Below are positions 1-6,758 of a DNA stretch of 20,128 nucleotides, piece by piece; the first letter of the stretch is position 1, and each line of letters begins with the position of its first letter. A program made the translations under genes and the position numbers. The notes beneath the pieces are model-generated. The model was not told the DNA's origin, did no database searches, and worked only from the letters and a program-made list of their open reading frames with translations. Source of the DNA: Rhodospirillaceae bacterium CCH5-H10 (GTDB taxonomy: Bacteria; Pseudomonadota; Alphaproteobacteria; Reyranellales; Reyranellaceae); contig LSKJ01000539.1 of NCBI GenBank assembly GCA_001557035.1, positions 1 through 20,128 on the forward strand, in the 5' to 3' direction.

Positions 1-108
1 CCTCATGCTGAGGAGCGCTCCGCAGGAGCGCGTCTCGAAGCATGGGCACGAGCACTTCGTCTGTTGCCCATCCTTCGAGACGGCCCTTCGGGCCTCCTCA
101 GGATGAGG
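1..108. repeat. Intergenic palindromic repeat, copy 1 (four-way-junction type)
   Basis: Imperfect palindrome built of four stems with no unpaired bases between them. The outer stem is 1-14 with 95-108 (13 of 14 pairs). The left hairpin is 15-21 with 25-31 (GCGCTCC/GGAGCGC, loop GCA). The central stem is 32-48 with 65-81 (one mismatch). The right hairpin is 82-86 with 90-94 (GGCCC/GGGCC, loop TTC). The same architecture recurs at 12658-12788 and 16339-16451 with different side-arm sequences. It lies just downstream of the small exported-protein gene at 138-395. The window begins at its first base, so the outer stem could be longer. Repeats of this look are familiar from Bradyrhizobium/Reyranella-like genomes; that recognition is from memory. 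Confidence 0.9.
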
Positions 109-137
109 TTGGTGGATCAGTCTGAGATGGAAAGACG

Positions 138-395
138 TTAGTTGCGCTTGGGCAGCGTGAAGCGCGCGTCGCGCAGCTTCTTCTCCAGGGGCGGAATGCC
201 CGCGGCATAGTTGCCCTTGGCGCATTCGTTCATCGCCACGCTGGCATCGACGTCTGGAAAGAGCTGGCCGTTGCCCTGGCCGCTGAGATAGCGGCGATAG
301 AGGCTGGAGAGTTCGGCACAGTAGGAGGCGTCGTCGGCGAAAGCGGCCGACGGCGCCAGAAGCATCGCGAGAAGCGGCAGCAGCCTGCGGATCAT
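138..395 (-). CDS. Small exported protein of unknown function (85 aa)
   Basis: Unrecognised small protein. It begins with a clear Sec-type signal peptide (MIRRLLPLLAMLLAPSAAFA, probable cleavage near residue 20). A mature region of about 65 residues follows, with two cysteines (C26, C58) that could form a disulfide in the periplasm, and a basic C-terminus ending LPKRN. The ATG at 395 is preferred because it supplies the positively charged n-region; the in-frame ORF upstream overlaps the terC gene. No Shine-Dalgarno sequence is visible: instead a perfect 9-bp hairpin (396-419) ends immediately before the ATG. It lies 53 bp downstream of the TerC-family gene on the same strand and may be co-transcribed. 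Palindromic repeat copy 1 follows its stop codon. It resembles short conserved hypothetical proteins of alphaproteobacteria; no function is claimed. Confidence 0.72.
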   Translation of the reverse strand: MIRRLLPLLAMLLAPSAAFADDASYCAELSSLYRRYLSGQGNGQLFPDVDASVAMNECAKGNYAAGIPPLEKKLRDARFTLPKRN

Positions 396-419
396 GGGGC
401 GCGGTCTACGCCGCGCCCC
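396..419 (-). promoter_or_regulatory. Perfect GC hairpin abutting a start codon
   Basis: GGGGCGCGG at 396-404 and CCGCGCCCC at 411-419 form a perfect 9-bp stem with a 6-nt loop. In the minus-strand mRNA it lies between the terC stop codon and the ATG of the 85-aa gene, ending one base before the ATG. It has no following T-tract, so it is not a standard intrinsic terminator. It could control translation initiation or protect an mRNA end. The role is inference. Confidence 0.5.
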
Positions 420-448
420 GAAGACCCGCAAGCCGTGCGACTTCAGTC

Positions 449-1360
449 CTACTGCGTGCTGCGGGCGACGCGGGCGTTGCGCAGCACCATGCGCTCGCGG
501 ATCCACAGGAAGAGCGCAGCGAACGGCAGCCAGCCGATCCAGCGCACACCCTCGATCAGGTATTCGCCCTGCGTCGTCGCCATCAGGTAGTCGACCTGGA
601 CTTTCCAGAGGCTCGCCGCGATCTCGAAGCCCAGCATCCAGACCAGGATGGCCGGCAGCAGCACCGTCAGCGGCTTCATCTGCTCGCTGAGACGCTCGGC
701 GTACCAGGGCGCGAGCGCGATCGAGAAGGCCAGCACGGCCAGCACCAGCTTGGCGGCCTTGTGCTCCTCGAACCACGCCATCAGCATCGGCTCGCGGACG
801 ATCATCCCGTAGGCGGTCCAGCACAGCACCGCGCCGCCGATCAGGATCACCGACGGATAGCGGTCGACCAGCTTGATGACGAGCTGGCTGCCCCAGACGA
901 TGATCGGCACGCTGATGGCGAGACCCAGCAGGATCAGCAAGATCGAGCCGTGCGAGGCGCCGCCGATGGCCAGCACGTTGTCGATGCCCATCACCGCGTC
1001 GGCGATGATGATGGTGCGGACCGCCGCGGCGAAGCTCGCCGCCGGCGCCTTCACGAGGTGGCTTTCCTCGGCGTTGTCCTGCGGCGTGACCAGCTTGCGC
1101 GCGATCCAGACCAGCGCAAGGCCGCCGACCAGCATGAAGCCCGGCACGGCCAGGATGTAGACGACGAGGATGGCCATCAGGGCGCGGATGGCGATGGCGC
1201 CGAAGGTGCCCCAGAAGATGACCTTGTTCTGGCTCTCCTTGGGGAGATTGCGCGCGACCAGGCCGATGATGAGGGCGTTGTCGCCCGCCAGCACGAGGTC
1301 GATCAGGATGATGGCGAGCAGCGCCGAAAAGAATGCGCCCGAAAACAGTTCGAGTTCCAT
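449..1360 (-). CDS. TerC-family integral membrane protein (YjbE type)
   Basis: A polytopic inner-membrane protein of 303 aa. TerC-family members are linked to metal-ion (notably Mn2+) export or tellurite resistance. Visible hallmarks are the acidic intramembrane motifs LAGDNALIIGL (D27-N28) and ADAVMGIDNVLAIGG, each in a hydrophobic segment. These paired Asp-Asn motifs are typical of the family, and about seven to eight hydrophobic stretches are present. The ATG at 1360 is chosen because GGAGA lies 5-6 nt upstream; an upstream in-frame TTG at 1378 would overlap that site. Downstream on the same strand is the 85-aa exported protein; upstream are a small membrane protein and copA. Its position beside a copper island fits a metal-handling role, but the substrate cannot be read from sequence. 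No yybP-ykoY-like Mn riboswitch motif was recognised in the 82-bp leader. Confidence 0.9.
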   Translation of the reverse strand: MELELFSGAFFSALLAIILIDLVLAGDNALIIGLVARNLPKESQNKVIFWGTFGAIAIRALMAILVVYILAVPGFMLVGGLALVWIARKLVTPQDNAEESHLVKAPAASFAAAVRTIIIADAVMGIDNVLAIGGASHGSILLILLGLAISVPIIVWGSQLVIKLVDRYPSVILIGGAVLCWTAYGMIVREPMLMAWFEEHKAAKLVLAVLAFSIALAPWYAERLSEQMKPLTVLLPAILVWMLGFEIAASLWKVQVDYLMATTQGEYLIEGVRWIGWLPFAALFLWIRERMVLRNARVARSTQ

Positions 1361-1442
1361 GAAAGTCTCCAACAACAATTGAATGAGTGCCGTCGCCGCG
1401 CGCTTCCCGGGGAAGGGCGGTCGCCGGTAGTTCAGTCAGTCG

Positions 1443-1790
1443 TCAGAGCTTTATCGGCACCTTCTCGACGCCGTCCTTGTGTGCGTCGTCGAGGGGGTGG
1501 AAGAACGCGCCGGCCACGATGCGGAGGATCATGATCCCCGCGGCCATCACGCCGCCGGCCAGCAACAGTTCCAGCAGGTGCCAGTGGCGCATCGCCAGCA
1601 CGGAGAATTCGCCGCCGAGATCGAAGAAGGCGAATTCCAGACCGGCCTCGCCCAGCCAGGTCGGATCGACCGCATCGCCGAACACAGCGAGGATCATGCA
1701 CATCACGATCGACGCAACGAACAGCTCGCCGCTCGGAGATACGGTCCGGACGGCGTTGGCGGCGCGATGCGATCGATGGATCAGACGCAT
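1443..1790 (-). CDS. Small two-helix membrane protein of unknown function (115 aa)
   Basis: Not recognised as a named family. Two hydrophobic segments are visible: residues about 23-40 (ELFVASIVMCMILAVFGD) and about 72-95 (HLLELLLAGGVMAAGIMILRI). They are separated by a roughly 30-residue loop rich in Phe, Gly and acidic residues, with a His-rich edge (MRHWHLL). The N-terminus is basic (RLIHRSHR), suggesting a cytoplasmic N-terminus, and the tail is polar. The ATG at 1790 has only a weak Shine-Dalgarno-like stretch (GGAAATTGACC), and a GACCGGACC direct repeat abuts it. The gene sits between copA (78 bp upstream) and the TerC-family gene (82 bp downstream) on the same strand, so it may belong to the copA transcript. 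Whether it handles metal is unknown: the CMILAV cysteine and the HWH motif are the only suggestive residues. Confidence 0.65.
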   Translation of the reverse strand: MRLIHRSHRAANAVRTVSPSGELFVASIVMCMILAVFGDAVDPTWLGEAGLEFAFFDLGGEFSVLAMRHWHLLELLLAGGVMAAGIMILRIVAGAFFHPLDDAHKDGVEKVPIKL

Positions 1791-1868
1791 GGTCCGGTCA
1801 ATTTCCAGCCGGTCCGGTCGCAGATCAAGGCTAAAGCGACACGGCCGTCCCGAAATGTCGCAGCCGGC

Positions 1869-4199
1869 TCAGATCTCCAGCCGTCGCAGCCGGAGTGCAT
1901 TTCCGATGACGCTTACCGAGCTCAGAGCCATGGCCGCTGCCGCCAGGATCGGGCTCAGCGTAATTCCGAGGAGCGGGTAGAGCGCGCCCGCCGCGATCGG
2001 CACGCCGGCCGCGTTGTAGACGAAGGCAAAGAACAGGTTCTGCCGGATGTTGGCCATGGTCGCCCGGGACAGGTGACGGGCGCGAGCGATGCCCAGGAGG
2101 TCGCCCTTCACCAGCGTGACCCCCGCGCTCTCCATGGCGATGTCGGTGCCGGTGCCCATGGCGATCCCGACATCGGCGGCGGCCAGGGCCGGGGCGTCGT
2201 TGATGCCGTCGCCGGCCATGGCCACGATGCGCCCCTCGGCCTTCAGGCGCTGGACGATCCGCGCCTTGTCCTCGGGCAGCACCTCGGCCTCGACCGCGTC
2301 GATGCCCAGCCGGGCCGCGACCGCGGCGGCACTGCGCCGGTTGTCGCCGGTCAGCATGACGATGTGCAGGCCCGCCTCGCGCAGGCGCTTCAGGGCTTCG
2401 GGCGTCGTGTCCTTGACCGGATCGCTCACCGCCAGCAGGCCCGCGACCGATCCATCGACCGCCAGCAGGACGACGGTGGCTCCCCGCTGACGCAAGGCGT
2501 CGGCCTTGGTCTCGGCCACCGTCACGTCGATGCCGGCCTCGCGCAGAAGCGTGGCATTGCCGAGCAGCAGGCGCCGACCGTCCACCGTACCCGACACGCC
2601 CTTGCCGGCGGGCGAGGCGAAGCTTTCGACGCTCGCCGTCGTCACGCCCCGCGCCTGGGCGCCGGCCAGGATCGATGTCGCGATGGGATGCTCGCTGCCG
2701 CGTTCGAGGCTGGCGGCCAGCCGCAGGATCTCGGTGTCGGCCAGTTCGCCCAGCGTCTCGACGGCCGACAGGGTCGGCTTGCCCAGCGTCAGCGTGCCGG
2801 TCTTGTCGACCACCAGCGTGTCGACTTTCTCCAGCCGCTCCAGCGCCTCGGCATTGCGGATCAGGATGCCGGCAGCAGCGCCACGGCCGACGCCGACCAT
2901 GATCGACATCGGCGTGGCGAGGCCCAGCGCACAGGGGCAGGCGATGATCAGCACGGAGACTGCCGCCACCAGCGCATAGGAGAAGGCCGGCGCGGGACCC
3001 CAGATCGACCAGGCGGCGAAGGCGATGACCGACACGGCGATGACCGCCGGCACGAACCAGCCGGCGACGATGTCGGCCAGGCGCTGGATGGGTGCGCGGC
3101 TGCGCTGGGCCTCGGCGACCATCCGTACGATTCGCGACAGCATGGTGTCGCTGCCGACCAGCTCGGCCGTCATCACGAAGCCGCCGCTCAGGTTCACGGT
3201 GCCGCCGATCACTTTGGCGCCGGCCGCCTTGGAGACGGGCATCGGCTCGCCGGTGATGCTCGATTCGTCGACCGAGCCGGCGCCTTCGACGATCGCGCCG
3301 TCGACCGGCACTTTTTCGCCCGGCCGCACGCGCAGCCGGTCGCCGACCGCGATCCGGTCGATCGCCACTTCGACATCGGTGCCGTCGGTGTCCACGCGAA
3401 GGGCGGTGCGCGGCGCCAGTCCCAGCAACGCCTTGATGGCGCCGCCAGTGGCATCGCGCGCGCGCAGTTCGAGCACCTGGCCCACCAGCACCAGCACGAC
3501 GATCACGGCGGCCGGCTCGAAATAGACCGGCACCATGCCATCGGCGCCGCGCAGGCCGGCGGGAAAGAGGCCCGGCACGAGGGTGGCGATCACGCTGTAG
3601 GCCCAGGCGACGCCGGTGCCGAGCGCGATCAGCGTGAACATGTTGAGGTGGCCGGTGCGGACCGACTGCCAGCCGCGCACGAAGAACGGCCAGCCGGCCC
3701 ACAACACCACGGGGGTCGCCAGCGCCATCAGCAGCCAGGGCGCGAGACCGTGCGGCAGGAAGCGATGCAGGTCGAAGAAATGCCCGCCCATGTCGAGCGC
3801 CACCAGCGGCACGGAAAGCGCGCCGCCGATCCAGAGCCGGCGGGTCATGTCGACCAGTTCTTCGTTCGGTCCGTCGTCGAGCGAGATCTCGGCGGGTTCG
3901 AGCGCCATGCCGCAGATCGGGCAGCTTCCCGGACCGACCTGACGGATCTCGGGATGCATGGGGCAGGTGAAGATCGCACCCGGTGCCGCAGGCGGGGCGG
4001 GTGGCGCTTCCTCCGGCTTCAGATAGCGCACCGGATCGGCCGTGAACTTCTGCAGGCACTTCGGGTTGCAGAAGTAATAGGTCTGCCCCTCGTGCACCGT
4101 GGTGTTCTTCGCGCCGTCGATCTTCACCTTCATCCCGCAGACGGGATCGATGGCGATGTTGGGATCCGCGGCGGGCGCGTGGCAGCAGTCGTGGCTCAT
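1869..4199 (-). CDS. copA: Cu(I)-exporting P1B-type ATPase
   Basis: A 776-aa inner-membrane pump that drives cytosolic Cu(I) to the periplasm using ATP. Domains in order: a short CC-H start (MSHDCCH); a YHS-type metal-binding module (about residues 18-58, DPVCGM with C21, C44, C48); a heavy-metal-binding module (about 77-102, TCPMHPEI...SCPICGM); membrane segments; the actuator motif [10 protein letters not shown]; the transport motif C421-P422-C423; the phosphorylated Asp465 in DKTGTLT; and the hinge [14 protein letters not shown]. No classical ferredoxin-like HMA domain (MxCxxC) is present, so the YHS and heavy-metal modules appear to replace it. The start at 4199 has no Shine-Dalgarno sequence, and a candidate promoter would place the transcript start at or next to the ATG. 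It diverges from csoR across a 37-bp gap carrying a CsoR-like operator, consistent with derepression by copper. CPC rather than another metal motif, and the neighbours, favour copper or silver. Confidence 0.96.
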   Translation of the reverse strand: MSHDCCHAPAADPNIAIDPVCGMKVKIDGAKNTTVHEGQTYYFCNPKCLQKFTADPVRYLKPEEAPPAPPAAPGAIFTCPMHPEIRQVGPGSCPICGMALEPAEISLDDGPNEELVDMTRRLWIGGALSVPLVALDMGGHFFDLHRFLPHGLAPWLLMALATPVVLWAGWPFFVRGWQSVRTGHLNMFTLIALGTGVAWAYSVIATLVPGLFPAGLRGADGMVPVYFEPAAVIVVLVLVGQVLELRARDATGGAIKALLGLAPRTALRVDTDGTDVEVAIDRIAVGDRLRVRPGEKVPVDGAIVEGAGSVDESSITGEPMPVSKAAGAKVIGGTVNLSGGFVMTAELVGSDTMLSRIVRMVAEAQRSRAPIQRLADIVAGWFVPAVIAVSVIAFAAWSIWGPAPAFSYALVAAVSVLIIACPCALGLATPMSIMVGVGRGAAAGILIRNAEALERLEKVDTLVVDKTGTLTLGKPTLSAVETLGELADTEILRLAASLERGSEHPIATSILAGAQARGVTTASVESFASPAGKGVSGTVDGRRLLLGNATLLREAGIDVTVAETKADALRQRGATVVLLAVDGSVAGLLAVSDPVKDTTPEALKRLREAGLHIVMLTGDNRRSAAAVAARLGIDAVEAEVLPEDKARIVQRLKAEGRIVAMAGDGINDAPALAAADVGIAMGTGTDIAMESAGVTLVKGDLLGIARARHLSRATMANIRQNLFFAFVYNAAGVPIAAGALYPLLGITLSPILAAAAMALSSVSVIGNALRLRRLEI

Positions 4200-4201
4200 G
4201 C

Positions 4202-4230
4202 TTGCTATCTATACCCTACGGGGGTATGGT
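4202..4230 (+). promoter_or_regulatory. Candidate csoR promoter, predicted leaderless
   Basis: TTGCTA (4202-4207) and TATGGT (4225-4230) are separated by exactly 17 bp and each match the sigma-70 consensus at four of six positions. The downstream element ends 6 bp before the csoR ATG at 4237, so transcription would begin at or very near the start codon. The operator 4211-4227 covers the spacer and the first half of the -10 element. This is inferred by eye. Confidence 0.45.
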
Positions 4231-4234
4231 TCAA
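4208..4234 (-). promoter_or_regulatory. Candidate copA promoter, predicted leaderless
   Basis: Read on the minus strand, TTGAAC (4229-4234) is followed after 15 bp by TATAGA (4208-4213), which ends 8 bp before the copA ATG (4199). The spacing is short of the ideal 17 bp, so this is weaker than the csoR promoter. It overlaps the same operator and the opposing promoter. Confidence 0.38.
4211..4227. promoter_or_regulatory. CsoR-type operator
   Basis: ATACCCTACGGGGGTAT is an inverted repeat with arms ATACCC and GGGTAT around a 5-bp G-rich centre. It matches the general form of CsoR operators (TACCC...GGGTA with a GC-rich middle). It is the only such element noticed in the window and lies in the 37-bp gap between copA and csoR. 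One bound tetramer there could block both divergent promoters. Recognition rests on known CsoR sites; no search was run. Confidence 0.8.
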
Positions 4235-4236
4235 GG

Positions 4237-4512
4237 ATGGACGAGAAGCTCAAGAAGTCGCAGCTCGCGCGCCTCAGCCGCATCGAGGGCCAGGTGCGCG
4301 GCGTGGCGCGCATGATCGAGGAGGAGCGTTACTGCATCGACGTGCTGACGCAGATCCGCGCGGTGCGCGCCGCGCTCGACAAGGTCGAGCAGGAGACGCT
4401 GGGCGATCACCTGCAGCATTGCGTGGCGCACGCCTTCCATGCCGGCTCCGACAAGGACCGGCAGATCAAGATCGACGAGATACTCGAAGTGCTGGATAGT
4501 CGACGGCGCTGA
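4237..4512 (+). CDS. csoR: Copper-sensing transcriptional repressor, CsoR/RcnR (DUF156) family
   Basis: A 91-aa all-helical DNA-binding repressor, typical in length for the family. The signature RLSRIEGQVRGVARMIEEERYCIDVLTQI is visible. The metal-ligand pattern is Cys33, His58 and Cys62, with the same spacing (25 and 4) as the C-H-C Cu(I) triad of Mycobacterium tuberculosis CsoR; Tyr32 precedes Cys33 as in that protein. The second Cys argues against formaldehyde-responsive FrmR or nickel-responsive RcnR. The ATG at 4237 is chosen because the conserved family N-terminus begins there and because upstream extension would read through the operator and copA. No Shine-Dalgarno sequence precedes it. 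It is the first gene of the plus-strand copper run (12 bp to the next start) and probably represses both itself and copA through the operator at 4211-4227, releasing DNA when Cu(I) binds. Confidence 0.93.
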   Translation: MDEKLKKSQLARLSRIEGQVRGVARMIEEERYCIDVLTQIRAVRAALDKVEQETLGDHLQHCVAHAFHAGSDKDRQIKIDEILEVLDSRRR

Positions 4513-4524
4513 CGAGGAATGGCG

Positions 4525-4932
4525 ATGACCCTCATCCGTCCGCTGAGGAAAGTCTCACAGGCGCTCCTGCTTGGGCTCACGATGTGGGTGCTTGCCGTGG
4601 GTGCCGCATCGGCCCACGGCGCACATGCGGATGAGCGTCCCGTAACCGCCATGAAATCGCAGCCTGTCGCGCATGACGGGCAGACCGCTTCGGCGACCCC
4701 GGCGGAATCGACGGAAGTTCCTGCCACGCACGAGGGCGGCACCTGTCCGGGCGGCGGTGCAGCCGACCATGGCGACGGTTGCTGTACGATTGCCTGCCAT
4801 GCGGCAATGGCTGCTGCGGGCATGGATGAGTGGACGGGGCCCAGAATCTCCTCACCGGTCCCGATGTTCATGAGCGACCTGCTCGAGGGACGCTGCGGCG
4901 ACTGCTCGGAACGTCCTCCCAGATTCGTCTGA
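4525..4932 (+). CDS. Cys/His-rich exported protein, putative copper-binding (135 aa)
   Basis: A secreted protein of no named family that I can assign. Residues about 1-31 form a signal peptide (basic start, then LLLGLTMWVLAVGAASA). The mature part begins with a His-rich stretch (HGAHADE). It carries a Cys/His cluster, GTCPGG followed by DHGDGCCTIACHAAM, and ends with RCGDCSERPPRFV; a terminal ERPPR-like motif recurs in small proteins of metal-resistance loci. The ATG at 4525 is preferred over 4519 because GAGGA (4514-4518) is 6 nt from it, whereas it directly abuts the first ATG. It lies 12 bp after csoR and upstream of the lipoprotein and tolC-like genes. Binding of copper in the periplasm is inference from composition and position. 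Its sequence is far less constrained-looking between motifs, with Ala/Pro/Thr-rich linkers. Confidence 0.75.
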   Translation: MTLIRPLRKVSQALLLGLTMWVLAVGAASAHGAHADERPVTAMKSQPVAHDGQTASATPAESTEVPATHEGGTCPGGGAADHGDGCCTIACHAAMAAAGMDEWTGPRISSPVPMFMSDLLEGRCGDCSERPPRFV

Positions 4933-5085
4933 TCGCGTTCGCGCCATGAGCGTGTGTCCGGTCGCGAGTCTTTCCCCGGCTCGGTAGTCCCGACTCCTGA
5001 TCTGCGCGAACGCAAGGAACTCGCCGCCGTCCGGCCGCGAGGCTCGTCCCGTTGCGTTCACGTCAATCCTGTCCGGGTTTCTGTC

Positions 5086-5310
5086 ATGAAATTCCTGTTG
5101 CCCGCCATGCTTGCGCTTGGAGCGTCCGCATGCGCTGCCCCTTCCTTGCCCGCCTTGTCGCCGGCCGACGCTTCCAGTCCCGATGCTGCCACCGTCGCGA
5201 CGCCGTATCGGCCGGTGATGTCCGGCACCGTGCCCCATGCGCCCGTCGGTCTGAAGCCGTGGCGGGAACTCAACGATCGCGTGGCGCCGGCGGCCGGGAG
5301 GCCGCAATGA
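5086..5310 (+). CDS. Small lipoprotein coupled to the TolC-like gene (74 aa)
   Basis: A lipoprotein signal peptide is visible: MKFLLPAMLALGASAC with a plausible lipobox ending at Cys16. The mature part is about 58 residues, Ala/Pro/Ser-rich, ending with the motif YRPVMSG...PVGLKPWRELNDRVAP. I recall similar short lipoproteins next to outer-membrane factor genes of metal loci, but it has no named family that I can give. The ATG at 5086 is chosen because it starts the signal peptide; extending upstream adds about 44 Arg-rich residues with no signal. Its stop codon overlaps the next start (ATGA at 5307-5310), which implies translational coupling and a shared task with the TolC-like protein. A 153-bp gap separates it from the preceding gene. 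A periplasmic lipid anchor or assembly partner of the channel is inference. Confidence 0.75.
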   Translation: MKFLLPAMLALGASACAAPSLPALSPADASSPDAATVATPYRPVMSGTVPHAPVGLKPWRELNDRVAPAAGRPQ

Positions 5311-6743
5311 GTCTCCTTTCGCGAGCGGCCGGCGCCGCCCTCGTCGGCCTGCTGGCTGCCGGGTGCGCGCAGTTCACTGACGATGGCGGCATGGCGCCGG
5401 TCACGGACGGCATTCGACGGGAAATCGGACGCGACGCCGTGAAGCTCTCAACGCCGGAAGACGCTCGCCGCGCCCGCGAGCGGGTGCAGGCCCTGCTTGC
5501 CGAATCGCTCACGGAGGAGGCGGCCGTTCAGATCGCGCTCCTGAACAATCGCGGGCTGCAGGCGGCCTACAACGACCTGGGCATCTCGGAAGCCGACTAT
5601 GTCCAGGCGAGCCTGCCACCCAATCCCGCGATCCTCCTGAACCGCACCTTTGGCACGGGAGGCTTCGTCGAGTTCGGGTTCCAGCTCGTCGGAAACCTGC
5701 TGGCCTTCGCGACCCTGCCCGCCAAAACCGAGATCGCGAAACGCGAGTTCGAGGAGGCGCGCTACCGGGCCATCGCGACGACCCTCGGCCTGACGATCAA
5801 CGCGAGGCGTGCCTATATCCGTGCGCTCGCCGCCCAGCAGCGCCTCGCCCTGCTGGAGCAGGCGCGCCAGACGGCTGATGCCTCGGCGCAGATGATGAAG
5901 CAGCTGGGCGAGACCGGCGCCGCCAACAAGCTCGACCAGGCACGCGTCGCCGCCTTCTATGCCGACCTGAGTGTCCAGGTCGCGCAGGCACGGCTGGCGG
6001 TCACCACGTCGCGAGAGGCCTTGACGCGGATTCTCGGCCTCTGGGGAAGCGATCTCGATTACAGGCTTCCGTCCCGGCTGCCGGTCCTGCCGCCCGCAGC
6101 CGAGGCGTTGGCCGACGTGGAGGTCGATGCGATGAGGCGGCGCGTCGACCTGATCATCCTGCGCTACGAGATCGTGACGCTGGCGAAGTCGGCGAATTTC
6201 GTGAATGCGACACGCTACCTCTCCTTCCTCGAACTGGGCCTCGGTTACCGCAACGAGGTCGAGACCGGCAGCACGGGCGAGCAGACCTCCAAGAACAGGT
6301 ATGGGATCGAACTCGGTATCGTGATCCCCGTCTTCGACACCGGTCAGGCCCGCCTGACCGCCGCCCACGAGATCTACATGCGGGCGATCAACAGGCTTGT
6401 CGAAAAGTCGGTCAATGCCCGTTCGGAGGCTCGGGTCGCCTATTCGACGTATCGCGCGACCTATGACATCGCGAGGTACTACCAGTCGCGCATCGTTCCG
6501 CTCCGCCGCCAGATCTCGTCGGAGGTGCTCCTGCGGTACAACGGCATGCTGTCCGATGTCTTCGAAGTGCTGATCGACGAGCGCGAGCGGATCAACGCCA
6601 GCATCGGGTCGCTCGATGCCCTGCGCGACTACCACCTTGCCGTCGCCGACCTCCAGGCGGCCCTGACCGTCGGCGGAACGGTGCCGCCGTCCGGGGTGAT
6701 CAACACGACCCCGCCTCCCCAGACCATTCCGCTCGGCCTCTAA
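5307..6743 (+). CDS. TolC-like outer-membrane efflux factor (lipoprotein)
   Basis: A 478-aa outer-membrane channel of the OMF/TolC family, as used by tripartite efflux pumps. It has a lipoprotein signal (MSLLSRAAGAALVGLLAAGC, Cys20). Two alpha-helical coiled-coil repeats follow, with the usual family features: LLNNRGLQAAYNDLGISEADYVQASLPPNP in the first repeat, RRAYIRALAAQQRLALLEQARQTADAS in the helical barrel, then GIELGIVIPVFDTGQARLTAAHEIY and RSEARVAYSTYRATYDIARYYQ in the second. Length is normal for the family. The ATG at 5307 overlaps the lipoprotein stop (ATGA) and is preceded by GGGAGG. No inner-membrane RND pump or membrane-fusion gene accompanies it here, which is unusual; the partner may be encoded elsewhere. 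It sits before the multicopper oxidase (15 bp gap), so copper export is the likely job. The Pro-rich tail (TPPPQTIPLGL) is probably unstructured. Confidence 0.92.
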   Translation: MSLLSRAAGAALVGLLAAGCAQFTDDGGMAPVTDGIRREIGRDAVKLSTPEDARRARERVQALLAESLTEEAAVQIALLNNRGLQAAYNDLGISEADYVQASLPPNPAILLNRTFGTGGFVEFGFQLVGNLLAFATLPAKTEIAKREFEEARYRAIATTLGLTINARRAYIRALAAQQRLALLEQARQTADASAQMMKQLGETGAANKLDQARVAAFYADLSVQVAQARLAVTTSREALTRILGLWGSDLDYRLPSRLPVLPPAAEALADVEVDAMRRRVDLIILRYEIVTLAKSANFVNATRYLSFLELGLGYRNEVETGSTGEQTSKNRYGIELGIVIPVFDTGQARLTAAHEIYMRAINRLVEKSVNARSEARVAYSTYRATYDIARYYQSRIVPLRRQISSEVLLRYNGMLSDVFEVLIDERERINASIGSLDALRDYHLAVADLQAALTVGGTVPPSGVINTTPPPQTIPLGL

Positions 6744-6758
6744 GGACAGGAGAACGAC

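Noticed and set aside
1361..1442. Possible manganese riboswitch (yybP-ykoY) ahead of the TerC-family gene
   Set aside because: The 82-bp leader is short, and the conserved loop motifs were not found; only a small CTTCCC/GGGAAG palindrome (1403-1415) is present.
1479..4499. 1006-codon plus-strand ORF antisense to copA
   Set aside because: It is a high-GC shadow: the composition is His/Arg/Asp/Gln-rich with no domain, and it covers a convincing copA gene and overlaps csoR out of frame.
4954..5085. Upstream ATG (4954) for the small lipoprotein
   Set aside because: It would place an Arg-rich 44-residue stretch before the lipoprotein signal, which would prevent its use as a signal peptide.
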